64,000 nucleotides of DNA from JAJCYK01 sp965224285 (lineage in GTDB: Bacteria > Bacteroidota > Bacteroidia > Cytophagales > Cyclobacteriaceae). The translations under genes were made by a program, and so were the position numbers. The stretch covers positions 1,860,001 through 1,924,000 of the forward strand of contig OZ245043.1 in assembly GCA_965224285.1 (NCBI GenBank), in the 5' to 3' direction. The notes under the pieces were generated by a model, which had not been told where the DNA came from, ran no database searches, and saw nothing but the letters and a program-made list of their open reading frames with translations. Shown piece after piece: positions 27,101 to 36,433 of the stretch (positions are counted from its first letter, which is position 1; each line of letters opens with the position of its first letter).

Positions 27101-27620
27101 AACCAAAAGAAATGAGAAAGTGTCGGTGGCAGGCATTGTAACCAAGTTTCAGGAGCGCATGAGCAAAAGCGGAAGACCCTTCGGCCTTTTTAGTATCGAG
27201 GATTTTACCGATTCACTTGATCTGGCTATGTTCGGAGAAGAATATCTGAAATACCGGCATCTACTGGATATTGGAGGATTTATCTTCGTAGAGGGTCAGG
27301 TTATTGAACGATATAAACAACCAGGAGTGTGGGAGCTAAGACCCCTCAGCATTCAACTTCTTACAGAGATACGAAGCAAATTGAGCAAAGGGATTTTACT
27401 ACAGGTTGAATTGGATGCCGTAACAGACGACCTGGCGGCAAAATTGGAAAATCTTAGTCGCGATTACCCTGGAGCCTGCCAATTAAAGTTAAATGTCGCT
27501 GATATTCAGGAAAATATCGCAGTGGAATTACTGTCGAGAAAATTTCAGGTCAACCCTCAAAATGAGTTAATCAAAGAATTGGATCTGATGGACGGAGTTT
27601 CTTATAAGATTTTGAACTAA
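24123..27620 (+). CDS. dnaE: DNA polymerase III alpha subunit
   Basis: This 1165-residue replicative polymerase begins with the PHP domain (HLHCHTQFSLLDGAAK, ALTDHGNMFGA). The palm follows, with GPGRGSAAGS and the catalytic aspartates Asp412 and Asp414 in MPDIDTDF and Asp566 in KMDFLGLKT. FNRSHSAAYS sits in the fingers region, and a helix-hairpin-helix and OB fold (KVSVAGIVTKF) lie towards the C-terminus. It is the DnaE1 type, without an internal exonuclease, so a separate epsilon subunit is expected. The gene stands alone, with a 115 bp leader and 158 bp before trxA. Confidence 0.97.
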   Translation: MPTFSHLHCHTQFSLLDGAAKIPEMLKKAQEDSMPAVALTDHGNMFGAFKFVAEARKYQIKPIVGCEFYLVPDRHRKQFSKEQKDERYHQLMLAKNELGYKNLSKLCSLGYIEGLYSKWPRIDKELVLKYHEGLIATTCCLGAEIPQAIMHQDEEKAESLFQWWLEVFGEDYYVEIQRHQLPEQDKVNQVLLKFAEKYQVKVIATNDSHYVDQEDSNAHDILLCVNTGEFQNKPIWKGEGFGSKDYRFGFPNDQFFFKSQAEMSALFNDLPEALDHTNEIIDKVETPLLTRDILLPNFPLPPGFDNPDQYLRHVTYQGAQSPKRYGELSADIEERIEHELKIIETMGFAGYFLITADLIKAGRDRNVMIGPGRGSAAGSVVAYCTGITNIDPIKYSLLFERFLNPERISMPDIDTDFDDEGRQLVIDYVVEKYGRNQVAQIITYGTMAAKMAIKDVARVTELPLGEANALAKLVPERPGITLTRAYKEVSELKAIRKGSDLRAQVLKMAEKLEGSVRNSGIHAAGVIIAPSDLTDYIPVSTSKDSDLLVTQFDGKVIESAGMLKMDFLGLKTLSIIKDCCKLVAKNKGIQIDPDEIPLDDVKTFELYQKGDTIGTFQFESPGMRKYLQILKPTDLEDLIAMNALYRPGPMEFIPNFIKRKHGQESVGYPHPLLEPILKNTYGIMVYQEQIMQTAQIMAGYSLGQADLLRRAMGKKKIEEMDKQREIFIEGAKKKHNISRQKAQEIFDIMARFAAYGFNRSHSAAYSVVAYQTAFLKANYPAEYMASVLTHNQSNIDKITFFMDECKRQNIKVLGPHINESGLNFEVNQDDQIRFGLGAIKGTGEAAVEAIISERNEAGPYPDLFEFSKRVNLRTVNKKTFESLAMAGAFDCFEDYHRRQYLTAANGETSLIELAIRYGNRMQQEENASQVSLFGGDSGVEIPKPKVAPIEPFSELEKLRIEKEVVGFYISGHPLDQFKIDIEQFCSCSVDQIETKRNEKVSVAGIVTKFQERMSKSGRPFGLFSIEDFTDSLDLAMFGEEYLKYRHLLDIGGFIFVEGQVIERYKQPGVWELRPLSIQLLTEIRSKLSKGILLQVELDAVTDDLAAKLENLSRDYPGACQLKLNVADIQENIAVELLSRKFQVNPQNELIKELDLMDGVSYKILN

Positions 27621-27727
27621 TCGGTCAAAATTACCGTTGAATCTGACAGTATGACATCCAAAATTGTCGTTATGAAACATAATCGGCAGATTTTAGAGGT
27701 GTAATGGCAGTGCATTCTAAATTGCAC

Positions 27728-27735
27728 TATATTTG
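27728..27735 (+). promoter_or_regulatory. Bacteroidota -7 promoter element (TATATTTG) for trxA
   Basis: This is an exact TAnnTTTG octamer 43 bp before the trxA ATG. The -33 region has no obvious TTG at 19-21 bp. It lies in the 158 bp dnaE-trxA spacer and implies that trxA is transcribed on its own. Confidence 0.45.
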
Positions 27736-27778
27736 TTATGGTTAAGTTGAATTAATAAAAATTAAATAGTATAAAATT

Positions 27779-28111
27779 ATGGGTAAAGCAATTGAAATAA
27801 CGGATGCGAATTTTGAGGAAATTATAGCCTCCGATAAGCCGGTATTAGTTGACTTCTGGGCAGAATGGTGTGGTCCTTGTAAAATGATAGGGCCGGTCGT
27901 CGAAGAACTGGCATCCGAATACGAAGGGAAAGCTGTTGTGGGTAAGGTGGATGTTGATAATAACCCCAGTGTCTCTGCAAAATTTGGCATAAGAAGTATA
28001 CCCACCCTATTAGTGTTTAAGGGGGGGGAAGTAGTAGATAAACAAATTGGGGCTGTGCCCAAGAGCGTACTGGCGCAGAAGCTGGATGCTCAAGTGGAAG
28101 CCTCTGTTTGA
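27779..28111 (+). CDS. trxA: Thioredoxin
   Basis: This 110-residue thioredoxin has the redox pair Cys31 and Cys34 in AEWCGPCKMIGP, a cis-Pro in SIPTLLVF and a normal length. It has no signal peptide, so it is a cytoplasmic disulfide reductase served by thioredoxin reductase. A run of eight G at 28021-28028 inside the gene encodes Lys-Gly-Gly-Glu without breaking the frame. The gene has its own promoter element and is closed by a strong terminator, so it appears monocistronic. Confidence 0.97.
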   Translation: MGKAIEITDANFEEIIASDKPVLVDFWAEWCGPCKMIGPVVEELASEYEGKAVVGKVDVDNNPSVSAKFGIRSIPTLLVFKGGEVVDKQIGAVPKSVLAQKLDAQVEASV

Positions 28112-28135
28112 TAAAAGGAACAACAACCAAGTATA

Positions 28136-28161
28136 AGCCCTCCTCCCCGAGGGCTTTTTTT
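28136..28161 (+). terminator. Rho-independent terminator after trxA
   Basis: The stem AGCCCTC / GAGGGCT (7 bp, loop CTCCCC) is followed directly by a run of seven T. It lies 24 bp after the trxA stop on the plus strand. Confidence 0.9.
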
Positions 28162-28274
28162 ATATCTGCTGATCTAAATCTATCTGGGGGTCCATAAATT
28201 CTAAAAAAATGACCCGTCGATTCCAATTTAATGGGAATTTTCACAATTTTGATTTCTACCTAAACCAATGACCA

Positions 28275-29366
28275 ATGCCAGACATAAAATCTGCCGTCCA
28301 GCCCGGAGTATTACATGGAGATGAAGTTCAGACACTTTTAAACTACGCCCAGGAAAATGACTTTGCTCTACCCGCTGTAAATGTAGTGGGAACCAATTCA
28401 ATAAATGCTGTTTTGGAAACCTCCCGTGATGTCAACTCACCGGTGATGATCCAATTTTCCAATGGTGGCGCCCAATTTACTGCTGGTAAAGGCTTGGATA
28501 ATACCGATCAAAAAGCCTCTATTATCGGAGCGGTAAGCGGCGCTATGCACGTTCACAATGTGGCAAAAGCTTACGGGGTTCCGGTGATCTTGCATACCGA
28601 TCATGCCGCAAAAAAGTTGCTACCGTGGGTGGATGGTATGCTGGACGCTGGTGAAGAATATTATAGTCAGCACGGAAGGCCGCTATTTAGCTCTCATATG
28701 ATTGACCTGTCAGAAGAACCTATTGAAGAGAACGTGGCTATTTGCAAATCCTACTTAGAACGGATGGATAAATTGGGAATGACCCTGGAGATTGAATTGG
28801 GTGTTACCGGTGGTGAAGAAGATGGCGTGGATAATACGGGAATTGACAGCAGCCGATTATATACCCAGCCAGAGGAAGTTGCCTATGCTTATGAAGAGCT
28901 CAGTCAAGTAAGCAATCGATTTACCGTTGCCGCTGCCTTTGGCAATGTTCACGGAGTTTATAAACCCGGAAATGTCGAATTAAGACCGGAAATTTTGAAA
29001 AACTCCCAAGTCCATATACAGGAAAAATTCAATACTGGCCCAAATCCTGTCAATTTTGTATTTCACGGGGGTTCGGGTTCCCCTAAAGAGCAAATAAGGG
29101 AAGCCATTAACTATGGAGCCATCAAGATGAACATTGATACTGATATGCAATGGGCTTTTTGGGACGGCGTTCGCAACTATTATATCAGCAAGGAAGGGTA
29201 TTTGCAAGCCCAGATAGGCAACCCAGATGGGGAAGATGTACCTAATAAAAAGTATTATGACCCCCGCGCCTGGCTACGTGCGGCAGAGCAAAGTTTTGTG
29301 CAAAGATTGACAATTGCTTTCGACGATCTGAATGCCTTAGATGTGCTGGGTAAAATGAATGGCTAA
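28275..29366 (+). CDS. fbaA: Class II fructose-bisphosphate aldolase
   Basis: This 363-residue zinc aldolase of the E. coli FbaA type (class IIA) cleaves fructose 1,6-bisphosphate in glycolysis and gluconeogenesis. The metal and catalytic site is seen in VILHTDHAAKK (catalytic Asp and Zn His), AAFGNVHGVYKPGNV (Zn His) and FHGGSGSP (Zn His, phosphate loop). INYGAIKMNIDTDMQWAF binds the second phosphate. Length fits. It is convergent with the lipoprotein hydrolase, 9 bp apart, with no clear terminator between them. Confidence 0.95.
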   Translation: MPDIKSAVQPGVLHGDEVQTLLNYAQENDFALPAVNVVGTNSINAVLETSRDVNSPVMIQFSNGGAQFTAGKGLDNTDQKASIIGAVSGAMHVHNVAKAYGVPVILHTDHAAKKLLPWVDGMLDAGEEYYSQHGRPLFSSHMIDLSEEPIEENVAICKSYLERMDKLGMTLEIELGVTGGEEDGVDNTGIDSSRLYTQPEEVAYAYEELSQVSNRFTVAAAFGNVHGVYKPGNVELRPEILKNSQVHIQEKFNTGPNPVNFVFHGGSGSPKEQIREAINYGAIKMNIDTDMQWAFWDGVRNYYISKEGYLQAQIGNPDGEDVPNKKYYDPRAWLRAAEQSFVQRLTIAFDDLNALDVLGKMNG

Positions 29367-29375
29367 GCCCGGAAT

Positions 29376-30308
29376 TTAAAGGTTGTCCAGAAATTGCCGG
29401 GTAGTTTCAAGAAATTCTCCCGGAGCTTCAATAAATGGAAAGTGACCACAACGGTGGATTACCTCCAACCTGGCGTTGGGCAAGTTGGAGAGCAATCTGG
29501 GTGCTACTAGTTGAAAAAGCGGATCATGATCACCGTAGATCATCAAAGTGGGTGTCAGCACCTGTTGCAGATCTGTATAATAATTATAATATCTTAGGTC
29601 AGGGGATAAATTTCTTAGCAACAAGCTGCTTTGATGGAAATTGTCTTGAAAATCCAGCTGTAAGCTATCTACCAATCCTCTTTGGTAGAAATCCTTTCTG
29701 AATATCACTTTATATAGTTCTTCGTAAGCATCGGCCTGGTGTTCCCTAAATGCGGTCGAATTAATAACCCTGGCATGATCGGCGCTATCACTGGGAGTCA
29801 TTCGACTGCTGAATAGTTGGCTGAGGGTATCCCTGTGTTCGGTGCTGGCTCCTACAGAGCTGACCAGGATCAGGGACCGTAGCTGCTGCGGGTAGGCAAG
29901 TGCGTAATTCATGGCGATCAACCCACCCCAGCTATGGGCCAATAAATTAATGCTATCTAATTTTAAAAGCTGACGCAAGCCTTCAATATCTTCCACAAAT
30001 CCTCGCAGTGATATAGTGGCTGGGGGCACTTCCAGAGAAGAACGCCCAGAGCAGCGATGATCGTAAAAGATAAGCTGATAATCATCAGCGAGCTGTTCCA
30101 TCCAGGGCGATAAATAGGAGTGATTTAAACCGGGACCGCCATGAACTACTATCAAAGGTTCGCCGCTACCCATGATCTTATAATAGATGTCCGCTTGGTT
30201 AATTCTCTTGGTCCCTTCCTCAAATTCAAATTTCTCCTCTACCGGGGTACATCTGATAATCAATATCAGTGAAAGTAAGGCAAACAGTTGATTGCTAAAT
30301 CCTGACAT
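29376..30308 (-). CDS. Lipoprotein alpha/beta hydrolase, proline iminopeptidase-like
   Basis: This 310-residue protein starts with a lipoprotein signal (LLSLILIIRC, Cys20 lipidated). The hydrolase fold carries VHGGPGLNHSY (oxyanion loop of the S33 peptidase family), YDHRCSGRS, and the nucleophile Ser126 in AHSWGG. It ends with YGDHDPLF and HRCGHFPFIEAP for the acid and base. The HGGPG motif points to a proline iminopeptidase-like enzyme, here anchored in the envelope, not cytoplasmic. The real substrate is unknown. It starts 27 bp after addB on the same strand. Confidence 0.85.
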   Translation of the reverse strand: MSGFSNQLFALLSLILIIRCTPVEEKFEFEEGTKRINQADIYYKIMGSGEPLIVVHGGPGLNHSYLSPWMEQLADDYQLIFYDHRCSGRSSLEVPPATISLRGFVEDIEGLRQLLKLDSINLLAHSWGGLIAMNYALAYPQQLRSLILVSSVGASTEHRDTLSQLFSSRMTPSDSADHARVINSTAFREHQADAYEELYKVIFRKDFYQRGLVDSLQLDFQDNFHQSSLLLRNLSPDLRYYNYYTDLQQVLTPTLMIYGDHDPLFQLVAPRLLSNLPNARLEVIHRCGHFPFIEAPGEFLETTRQFLDNL

Positions 30309-30335
30309 ACAGTAAAATTAGTAAAAGCCCTGAAT

Positions 30336-33185
30336 TTAGCGCTGACATATTTCACGATAGGTGCAGAACCTACAGCGCTTGATATCCTCAGTTTGCGAAA
30401 AGCTGACAGCAGGATCAAATAAATGGTCGAAAGTCTCCAATAATTTCCGCTCGAACATCTGAAAGCCTTCAGCTGGAATGACTTCACCATAATTCAACCA
30501 TTGTACCCCCCTATTCACCTGTTTCATAGGGAATACTCCAACCCTAATATCATGCTCCGGGTGTAGATGAGACCAGAGGTAACCATAAAACAGGGCTTGG
30601 AATCCAGATTTATATCTGGGTTCTTCAAAGTGTATATCAATGTATTCGGGCCATGATAACCTTCGACGTGAATAAGGTATGAGGTCTACTTTTCCGGTTT
30701 TATAGTCTACTATTTGCGTGCGTTGATGGGCCTGGTGGATGCGATCAAGTGTTCCCCTTAGTTTAATTTTATGAGGTCCTATCGGAGGAGTTGCGGCCTC
30801 CAACTCTGCTCCTAAAAAAGTATATGGCACCAATTTGCGATCGGATTCCAACACCTTTAATAAGAGTTTCTCTACTATCTGCATATGCAGCAGATCCTTC
30901 CCTTCGAATCTGGTTCCTTTTAAATTGCGGTATTCTTCCATCACTTCTCTGATGGCTTCATTTAAACGTCCTGAGGCCAGGGTTTTATTTATGTGATCAA
31001 GTTGAATTTTCCGGCCTTTAAAAGGTTGATATACCTTCTCTAGAACTTTGTGTACTACGTTACCAAAATCCCTGGCGTCCATTTCCTCCCTGGCCTGCTC
31101 CCTTTCCGGTATCTTGAGTATATACCTGAAATAAAACCTTAAACTACAGTCCAAATAATGCCCTATAGCCGTAGGTGATAAAGCCTTAACTTGCGGGGAC
31201 TCACCACTAAAAAGGGCATGCATCATCTCCAAGAGCTGTGAGGATTTCGGGATGGCAAGTTCTTCCGGACTTTTGGCAGCTAGCCAATTCATCTGGTAGA
31301 CCCTATCTATGCCGGCACCTGGAGGTAATTTTTGCATCAGTTGCCAGAGGAACCTGGACTTTTCACCGGAGCCATCAACAGCCACCTCTGTATTGTACAG
31401 GATATTGATCTCCCGGGCCCGTTGGAGCACCCTTTTAAAATGATAGGAAATGACAGCATCCTGATCTTCAAAAGTGGGCAAGCCAAAGGCTTTGCGCAAG
31501 CCATATGGAATATAGGTATCATAGGTGGGGCCTTTAGGCAATTTCCCTTCGTTAGCAGATAACAGATAAATCCTGCCGAAATCAAGCACCCTGGATTCCA
31601 AGAAACCCATGATCTGTAGTTTATCCAGCTTGTCCCCTTGAAATGGAACCCTCGCCTGATTAAATACATCGCTCAACAACCGGGAAAGAGCAGTCAGTTC
31701 CAGACTATGTCCGTATTCAGCTAATTTATCTTTCAACTGCTTGATCTGTTTTATACCCTGATAGGCCAGTTCCACGTCCAAAGCCCGGGAATTAGTATCC
31801 ATACGGATACGCTGATAGAGGGCAATCAGCAAAACATACAGGTTATCCAATACCTCCGAAACACTCTTGACCGGGGTTATGGCAACTGCCAACTCATCTG
31901 TAAGCTTCTGCTGGCTAAATTTTGACCAGGCCAACCATTTTCCAGGCACTTTTTGGATATTTTTCAACAGTCTTCGTGAAGGCTCTCCTATAGCCAGCGG
32001 AAATAGCGGGTTTGAAAGCAAGTCTTCCAGTAGGGGCCTATTCAGCCAAGCGCTTTCGCCCTTTCCTCTGGTACCAGCCTGATAGGCCAGGTAGCTGCTC
32101 GCCAGCCTAAACCACAAGCTATGCTTTAGAGGATAGCCCATAGTTACATTGAGCTCATCAACTTCTTCCGGAAGGCTGTATAACACCGGGAAAAGCAAAT
32201 TTTCATCTGCCAGAATAATGGCGCAATCCCCGGAAATGGGATGATCTGATATGTGCTGGGATAGGATTTGTGCCTGACCCATGGAATGTACACCGCCAAT
32301 GATCTTTATACTAGGAGGTGTATTAAGAAAATCTGTAATTATCCACTTACTGAATTTCGAAGGAGGCCATTTTTTGAAGTACTTGCGCAAAAATTTACCA
32401 GCTTCATCCATAGGGTCATTCATGTACCATTGATCTGCATCCCAGTAGAACATGGCCTGGCCTTGATTGGCAATGGCACTGAAGATCTGTTCCTCTGATT
32501 TAGTAAGCGCATTGAACCCTGCAAACACCACCTTTTGATAAGGTAATGCTAATGTCCCGCTGGTTAAACCCTCCGCCACCTGTCGGTAAAGCTGCCCCGG
32601 AAAACAAAGTTCTTCGCCCATAGCGTCCTTAAAGGCGTGATAGGTACGGCTTACCCGCTGCCATTGACCGCTAAACTTGGTCATTGCCTCACTGTGATCC
32701 CCTCCCATCATTCGATTGAACCGCTTCAAGGCTGTGAGCATTTCCTGATTATCGCCAAACTGCTCCTCCAATTCTGCAAGTTCTTTCAAATTGTTATAAA
32801 GCTGATGGGCATCGATCAGGTGCCGGTCAACTTCGTCAAAATCGCTCAGCAGTGTTTGTCCCCAGGAGTAAAAACGATCAAAACTAGGTAGCTGCTCTTT
32901 ATCCGGACCCATTGGAGAAGGACGGTAGGTGGCTGCATAAACCTGGTAGAGAGCAAATAGTAACTCCATTTCATCGTTGCTCTTTCTGCCCGCGCATTGC
33001 TCCACAAATTCCTCAATGGTCAATATCTCTGGCGACCAAAAAGGCTTTTCCCTAAATTTATCTTTTACAGCCTCTCTGAAATAATGACAAGCGCGCCTGG
33101 TAGGAAACACATAGGCCCGGTCAACCAGCTCCTCAAGTTGGGATTCTTTGATTTCATTGACTATTTCTTTTATGAATTTACCCAT
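30336..33185 (-). CDS. AddB-like helicase-nuclease subunit with PD-(D/E)XK nuclease and Fe-S cysteines
   Basis: From the ATG at 33185 there are 949 residues; a longer reading to 33269 adds sequence that lies inside addA. The N-terminus VFPTRRACHYF replaces a normal Walker A, so ATPase activity is doubtful. Helicase-like domains follow. The C-terminal nuclease has KLRGTLDRIHQAH and IVDYKTGK (the D...DYK core), framed by cysteines in GHYLDCSLRFYF and KRCRFCTYREIC. That is the four-Cys iron-sulfur staple known from AddB. The ATG overlaps the addA stop (ATGGGTAA), so the two subunits are translationally coupled. Together they should process double-strand breaks for RecA. Confidence 0.85.
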   Translation of the reverse strand: MGKFIKEIVNEIKESQLEELVDRAYVFPTRRACHYFREAVKDKFREKPFWSPEILTIEEFVEQCAGRKSNDEMELLFALYQVYAATYRPSPMGPDKEQLPSFDRFYSWGQTLLSDFDEVDRHLIDAHQLYNNLKELAELEEQFGDNQEMLTALKRFNRMMGGDHSEAMTKFSGQWQRVSRTYHAFKDAMGEELCFPGQLYRQVAEGLTSGTLALPYQKVVFAGFNALTKSEEQIFSAIANQGQAMFYWDADQWYMNDPMDEAGKFLRKYFKKWPPSKFSKWIITDFLNTPPSIKIIGGVHSMGQAQILSQHISDHPISGDCAIILADENLLFPVLYSLPEEVDELNVTMGYPLKHSLWFRLASSYLAYQAGTRGKGESAWLNRPLLEDLLSNPLFPLAIGEPSRRLLKNIQKVPGKWLAWSKFSQQKLTDELAVAITPVKSVSEVLDNLYVLLIALYQRIRMDTNSRALDVELAYQGIKQIKQLKDKLAEYGHSLELTALSRLLSDVFNQARVPFQGDKLDKLQIMGFLESRVLDFGRIYLLSANEGKLPKGPTYDTYIPYGLRKAFGLPTFEDQDAVISYHFKRVLQRAREINILYNTEVAVDGSGEKSRFLWQLMQKLPPGAGIDRVYQMNWLAAKSPEELAIPKSSQLLEMMHALFSGESPQVKALSPTAIGHYLDCSLRFYFRYILKIPEREQAREEMDARDFGNVVHKVLEKVYQPFKGRKIQLDHINKTLASGRLNEAIREVMEEYRNLKGTRFEGKDLLHMQIVEKLLLKVLESDRKLVPYTFLGAELEAATPPIGPHKIKLRGTLDRIHQAHQRTQIVDYKTGKVDLIPYSRRRLSWPEYIDIHFEEPRYKSGFQALFYGYLWSHLHPEHDIRVGVFPMKQVNRGVQWLNYGEVIPAEGFQMFERKLLETFDHLFDPAVSFSQTEDIKRCRFCTYREICQR

Positions 33186-36100
33186 CGACCTCCATAATGG
33201 CGCTATCTTCCGTATATACCAGATATCGATGAATGTTCCGGTATCCCATAAACTCCAGCAGATCGGCATACTGGTTGATTTGGACTTTATGACTGGAATC
33301 CGGTTGCTTTCTTTTAAAATCGATAATTACCGTTTTATCTTCCCGGCTCAAAACCCGGTCGGGTTTATAGGCATTACCTTTAAAATAAATCTCGCGCTCT
33401 GATCGCACTGTCCAGGACCCATCAAACCATGAGCTAAACAAGGACTTGGTAAATAGGCCCTCAATTTTGTACTTTATTTTTGGTAATTGCTCCTTGGTAA
33501 TAAAACCCTCCCACTGCAATCTGGTCAATACTTCAATAAGTTGATCTTTATGCTCCAATTCTTCCAAAATCCGGTGCAATTGGATACCCTCATTTATTCT
33601 AGTTCCTGCTGGGTGGTCCTGTAGCAGAAAAAAGAAATGTGACTCCGGCCGAACATTAACCCGCTGTAGATTTGAGTTGATCTTCAACTCATTAATGGCC
33701 TGCGATTCCTGATATAATGGCTCGGTAGAAAGAATAGCTTCGTTAATATCAGATATTTTAAGAGAGCGGGTCTGTTCATTCCAGGCATCACCCCACTGAG
33801 GCAAGGTGCATACCTTCCAGGCTAACCGATGCAAGTATCCTAGTTCCTCCAGGGCATATTCCTTTGTGGGAGATGGTGAGAATACGTGTAGTTGTTGTGA
33901 AGCCCTGGTAAAGGCTACATAAGCAGTGTTAAGGCCTTCGATAAGACCCTCCATCAATTCCTGCTGATAAGCTTCTGCAAAATGTGAATCCAGCAGCTGT
34001 TCATTAAAATTCAATGGCAGTAACTGGTATCGCTGGTATTGATCTGCCAGGTGATCGGTCCAGAAAATGCTATCATTTCTGGGCTTGAGCTCAAAATCTG
34101 CTTTGGGGATGATCACCACTGGGGCTTCTAATCCCTTTGATTTATGGATAGTCATCACCTGCAGGGCATCCTGAGCACTAGGTGAAATTACCATTTGCTG
34201 ATGTTTATTATCCTCCCACCAGCGAAGAAAATCAACAATGGCTGTTTTGCCTTTTTTGCCCTGATCCAGGCATAATTCCAGCAATCTTTGCAGGTAAGGA
34301 TCGGGTTGCCCATCGAAGATCAAATTTATGAACTCGCATAACCATTCAAAACAGGAAAATCCCTGCAGCGAGGGCCATTGCTCCATAAGTTTCTCCGGCA
34401 GCAAGTTAGCCACCGGACCGCGGTCTTCCGCAACAGCCTCCGTAAAGATCTGATGATAATCCGATTTCCTATGGCAAATCTCCCGCTGGTAAAGGTAGGC
34501 CATTTCAGCGCGGGCTAAGGTATCCCCGGGATCATTCATTAAATACATCGCGCTGATAACCAGACGTACGGCCCAGTGATCAGCCAATTGCAGAGCCTGG
34601 TCGCTAATGGCCGGAATGGCGTGTCGATTGAGTAATTCGGATACCTGATTAACTTCTTCATTTTTGGAAAGCAGTATTAATATATCACGGTAGTTACCGC
34701 CCTCATTCCTATAGCTGATGATGAGATCAACCAGCATCTGTTCCACTGCTTCCCACCAGGCATTGACTGCTCTCTCCACAAAGCGGATTTCTACCGACCC
34801 GTTGCGCTTAGTGGTAACATTTTGTTGAACCTGTTGGTAAACTTCAGTTATCATACCGGAGTTTTCCGGCAGCCCTCTGGTATTGAGCAGTAGTTTATGG
34901 GCCACTTCAAAAAATTGATTATTGAAGGCGACAATATTTTTGGCACTCCGATAATTGTCACGCAACTCCTTTTCCTCTAATTGCTGACGATATAGGTGAA
35001 GATCTTCCTCTACTTGATGCAACAGTAAATGCAGGTCACCTCCCCGCCAGCGATAAATAGACTGTTTGGCATCGCCTACCAGTAGCACATGATTATGATT
35101 ATCAAGTGAATGGGTGACCAACGGGCGCAGGTTTTTCCATTGGTAGGTGGAGGTATCCTGAAATTCATCGATTAACAAATGATGGTAATAGCCACCCAGC
35201 TTTTCAAATAGAAAGGGAGCATCCTGATCAGCAATTATCTCCCGCAGCAGGAAACTGTTATGACTCAACAACATGAGGTTATTTTGCTGGCGGTATTTTC
35301 TCAATTGCTGATTCAGAGCCTCAAGCAAACCGTATCCATATATATTCTTGCGCAATTCTATAGCACTTAAGTATGAGGAATAATGCTTTTGATGATATAC
35401 ATAGAGCTCCATGGCGATAGTCTGGAGCCTGGTTTCTGCCAGAAGCCTTACCTCCTCCGCTCTAATGCCCTTTCCATGCCAGTCATCTTCTCCCTGCACA
35501 ACTTGAATAAATCTCTTGGTCAGCCTGAAGTCCTTCCTCATAAACTTTTCAAATGTCGATACTGAACCCGAGCCTTTGTATTTAAAGTCCGCTTTAGTCA
35601 GCTGATGGTTGCGCAGCAGCTCTAAGGCCTGAATTGCATACTGCTGTTGCTGTTTTTGGTAATTGGATATAGTGTTTTCGAGTTGCTCTTCCAACTCTTT
35701 CAGAGCCGGTAGATTAACTACCTGAGGGTCAATTTTAGTAAAAGCCTGATGGAATTTCTCTTTGAAAAGCTCCATCCCAAATTCAACCAGGTTATAATCC
35801 AGTTGCCACCCTTTATCCTGATCAATCCTGCTGAATGCAAAGTTTTTTATCCACTCCTGAGCTTCCGGATGCTCATGCAGCTCGTCATACAAATTTTGCA
35901 ATGACTCGCGCATGGCGGTTTCATCATCCACGTCAATCTCATAATTAAGGTTCAGATGCAACTCCCGGGCCAGAGATCTTACCAGTTTACTGAAAAAATG
36001 ATCAATAGTACTGATGGAAAATCTGGAATAGTTATGAAGAATCAGATTAAGCGCCTTAGATGCCCTGGTCGGGATATCAAGTCTGTCGGGAAAATGGGAA

Positions 36101-36372
36101 AATTCCTGTTCTAATACCTCCCGCATAATGCCTCCCCCACCAGCAGCCATTTCCTGTAAACGACGAATTATCCTGAATTTCATCTGCTCTGTGGCCTTGT
36201 TAGTAAAAGTTATGGCCAGGATGTGCTGATAATCGGAGGGGTTTCTCAGGATCAGTTTCAGATATTCCTTCACCAGGGTAAAAGTTTTACCGGATCCTGC
36301 AGAAGAGCGGTAAATGGTGAAATTTTTGGAGGGTGAATCAGGTTGAGATGGGAATAAATCGAGTTGTTGCAT
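33178..36372 (-). CDS. AddA-like UvrD/Rep helicase with RecB-type nuclease
   Basis: This 1064-residue superfamily 1 helicase has Walker A SAGSGKT (residues 24-30), ILAITFTNKAT (motif Ia), LLIDEFQDTS (motif II), VGDAKQSIYRWRGGD (motif III), LRDNYRSAKNIV (motif IV), VMTIHKSKGLEAPVV (motif V) and AYVAFTRASQQLHV (motif VI). The C-terminus has VIIDFKRKQ and YADLLEFMGY, a RecB-like nuclease. With AddB it resects broken ends up to a Chi-like site. It is 61 bp downstream of the DUF502 gene, probably one transcript. Confidence 0.92.
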   Translation of the reverse strand: MQQLDLFPSQPDSPSKNFTIYRSSAGSGKTFTLVKEYLKLILRNPSDYQHILAITFTNKATEQMKFRIIRRLQEMAAGGGGIMREVLEQEFSHFPDRLDIPTRASKALNLILHNYSRFSISTIDHFFSKLVRSLARELHLNLNYEIDVDDETAMRESLQNLYDELHEHPEAQEWIKNFAFSRIDQDKGWQLDYNLVEFGMELFKEKFHQAFTKIDPQVVNLPALKELEEQLENTISNYQKQQQQYAIQALELLRNHQLTKADFKYKGSGSVSTFEKFMRKDFRLTKRFIQVVQGEDDWHGKGIRAEEVRLLAETRLQTIAMELYVYHQKHYSSYLSAIELRKNIYGYGLLEALNQQLRKYRQQNNLMLLSHNSFLLREIIADQDAPFLFEKLGGYYHHLLIDEFQDTSTYQWKNLRPLVTHSLDNHNHVLLVGDAKQSIYRWRGGDLHLLLHQVEEDLHLYRQQLEEKELRDNYRSAKNIVAFNNQFFEVAHKLLLNTRGLPENSGMITEVYQQVQQNVTTKRNGSVEIRFVERAVNAWWEAVEQMLVDLIISYRNEGGNYRDILILLSKNEEVNQVSELLNRHAIPAISDQALQLADHWAVRLVISAMYLMNDPGDTLARAEMAYLYQREICHRKSDYHQIFTEAVAEDRGPVANLLPEKLMEQWPSLQGFSCFEWLCEFINLIFDGQPDPYLQRLLELCLDQGKKGKTAIVDFLRWWEDNKHQQMVISPSAQDALQVMTIHKSKGLEAPVVIIPKADFELKPRNDSIFWTDHLADQYQRYQLLPLNFNEQLLDSHFAEAYQQELMEGLIEGLNTAYVAFTRASQQLHVFSPSPTKEYALEELGYLHRLAWKVCTLPQWGDAWNEQTRSLKISDINEAILSTEPLYQESQAINELKINSNLQRVNVRPESHFFFLLQDHPAGTRINEGIQLHRILEELEHKDQLIEVLTRLQWEGFITKEQLPKIKYKIEGLFTKSLFSSWFDGSWTVRSEREIYFKGNAYKPDRVLSREDKTVIIDFKRKQPDSSHKVQINQYADLLEFMGYRNIHRYLVYTEDSAIMEVDG

Positions 36373-36433
36373 GCACCAAGGTAAAAGAACTAGTTTACCA
36401 ATTCTATTTGATTAAAATGGCCTCCGTGCAGCA

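Noticed and set aside
33186..33269. 28-residue N-terminal extension of the AddB-like protein
   Set aside because: It is the translation of the addA 3' end in another frame; the ATG at 33185 overlaps the addA stop in the usual coupled manner.
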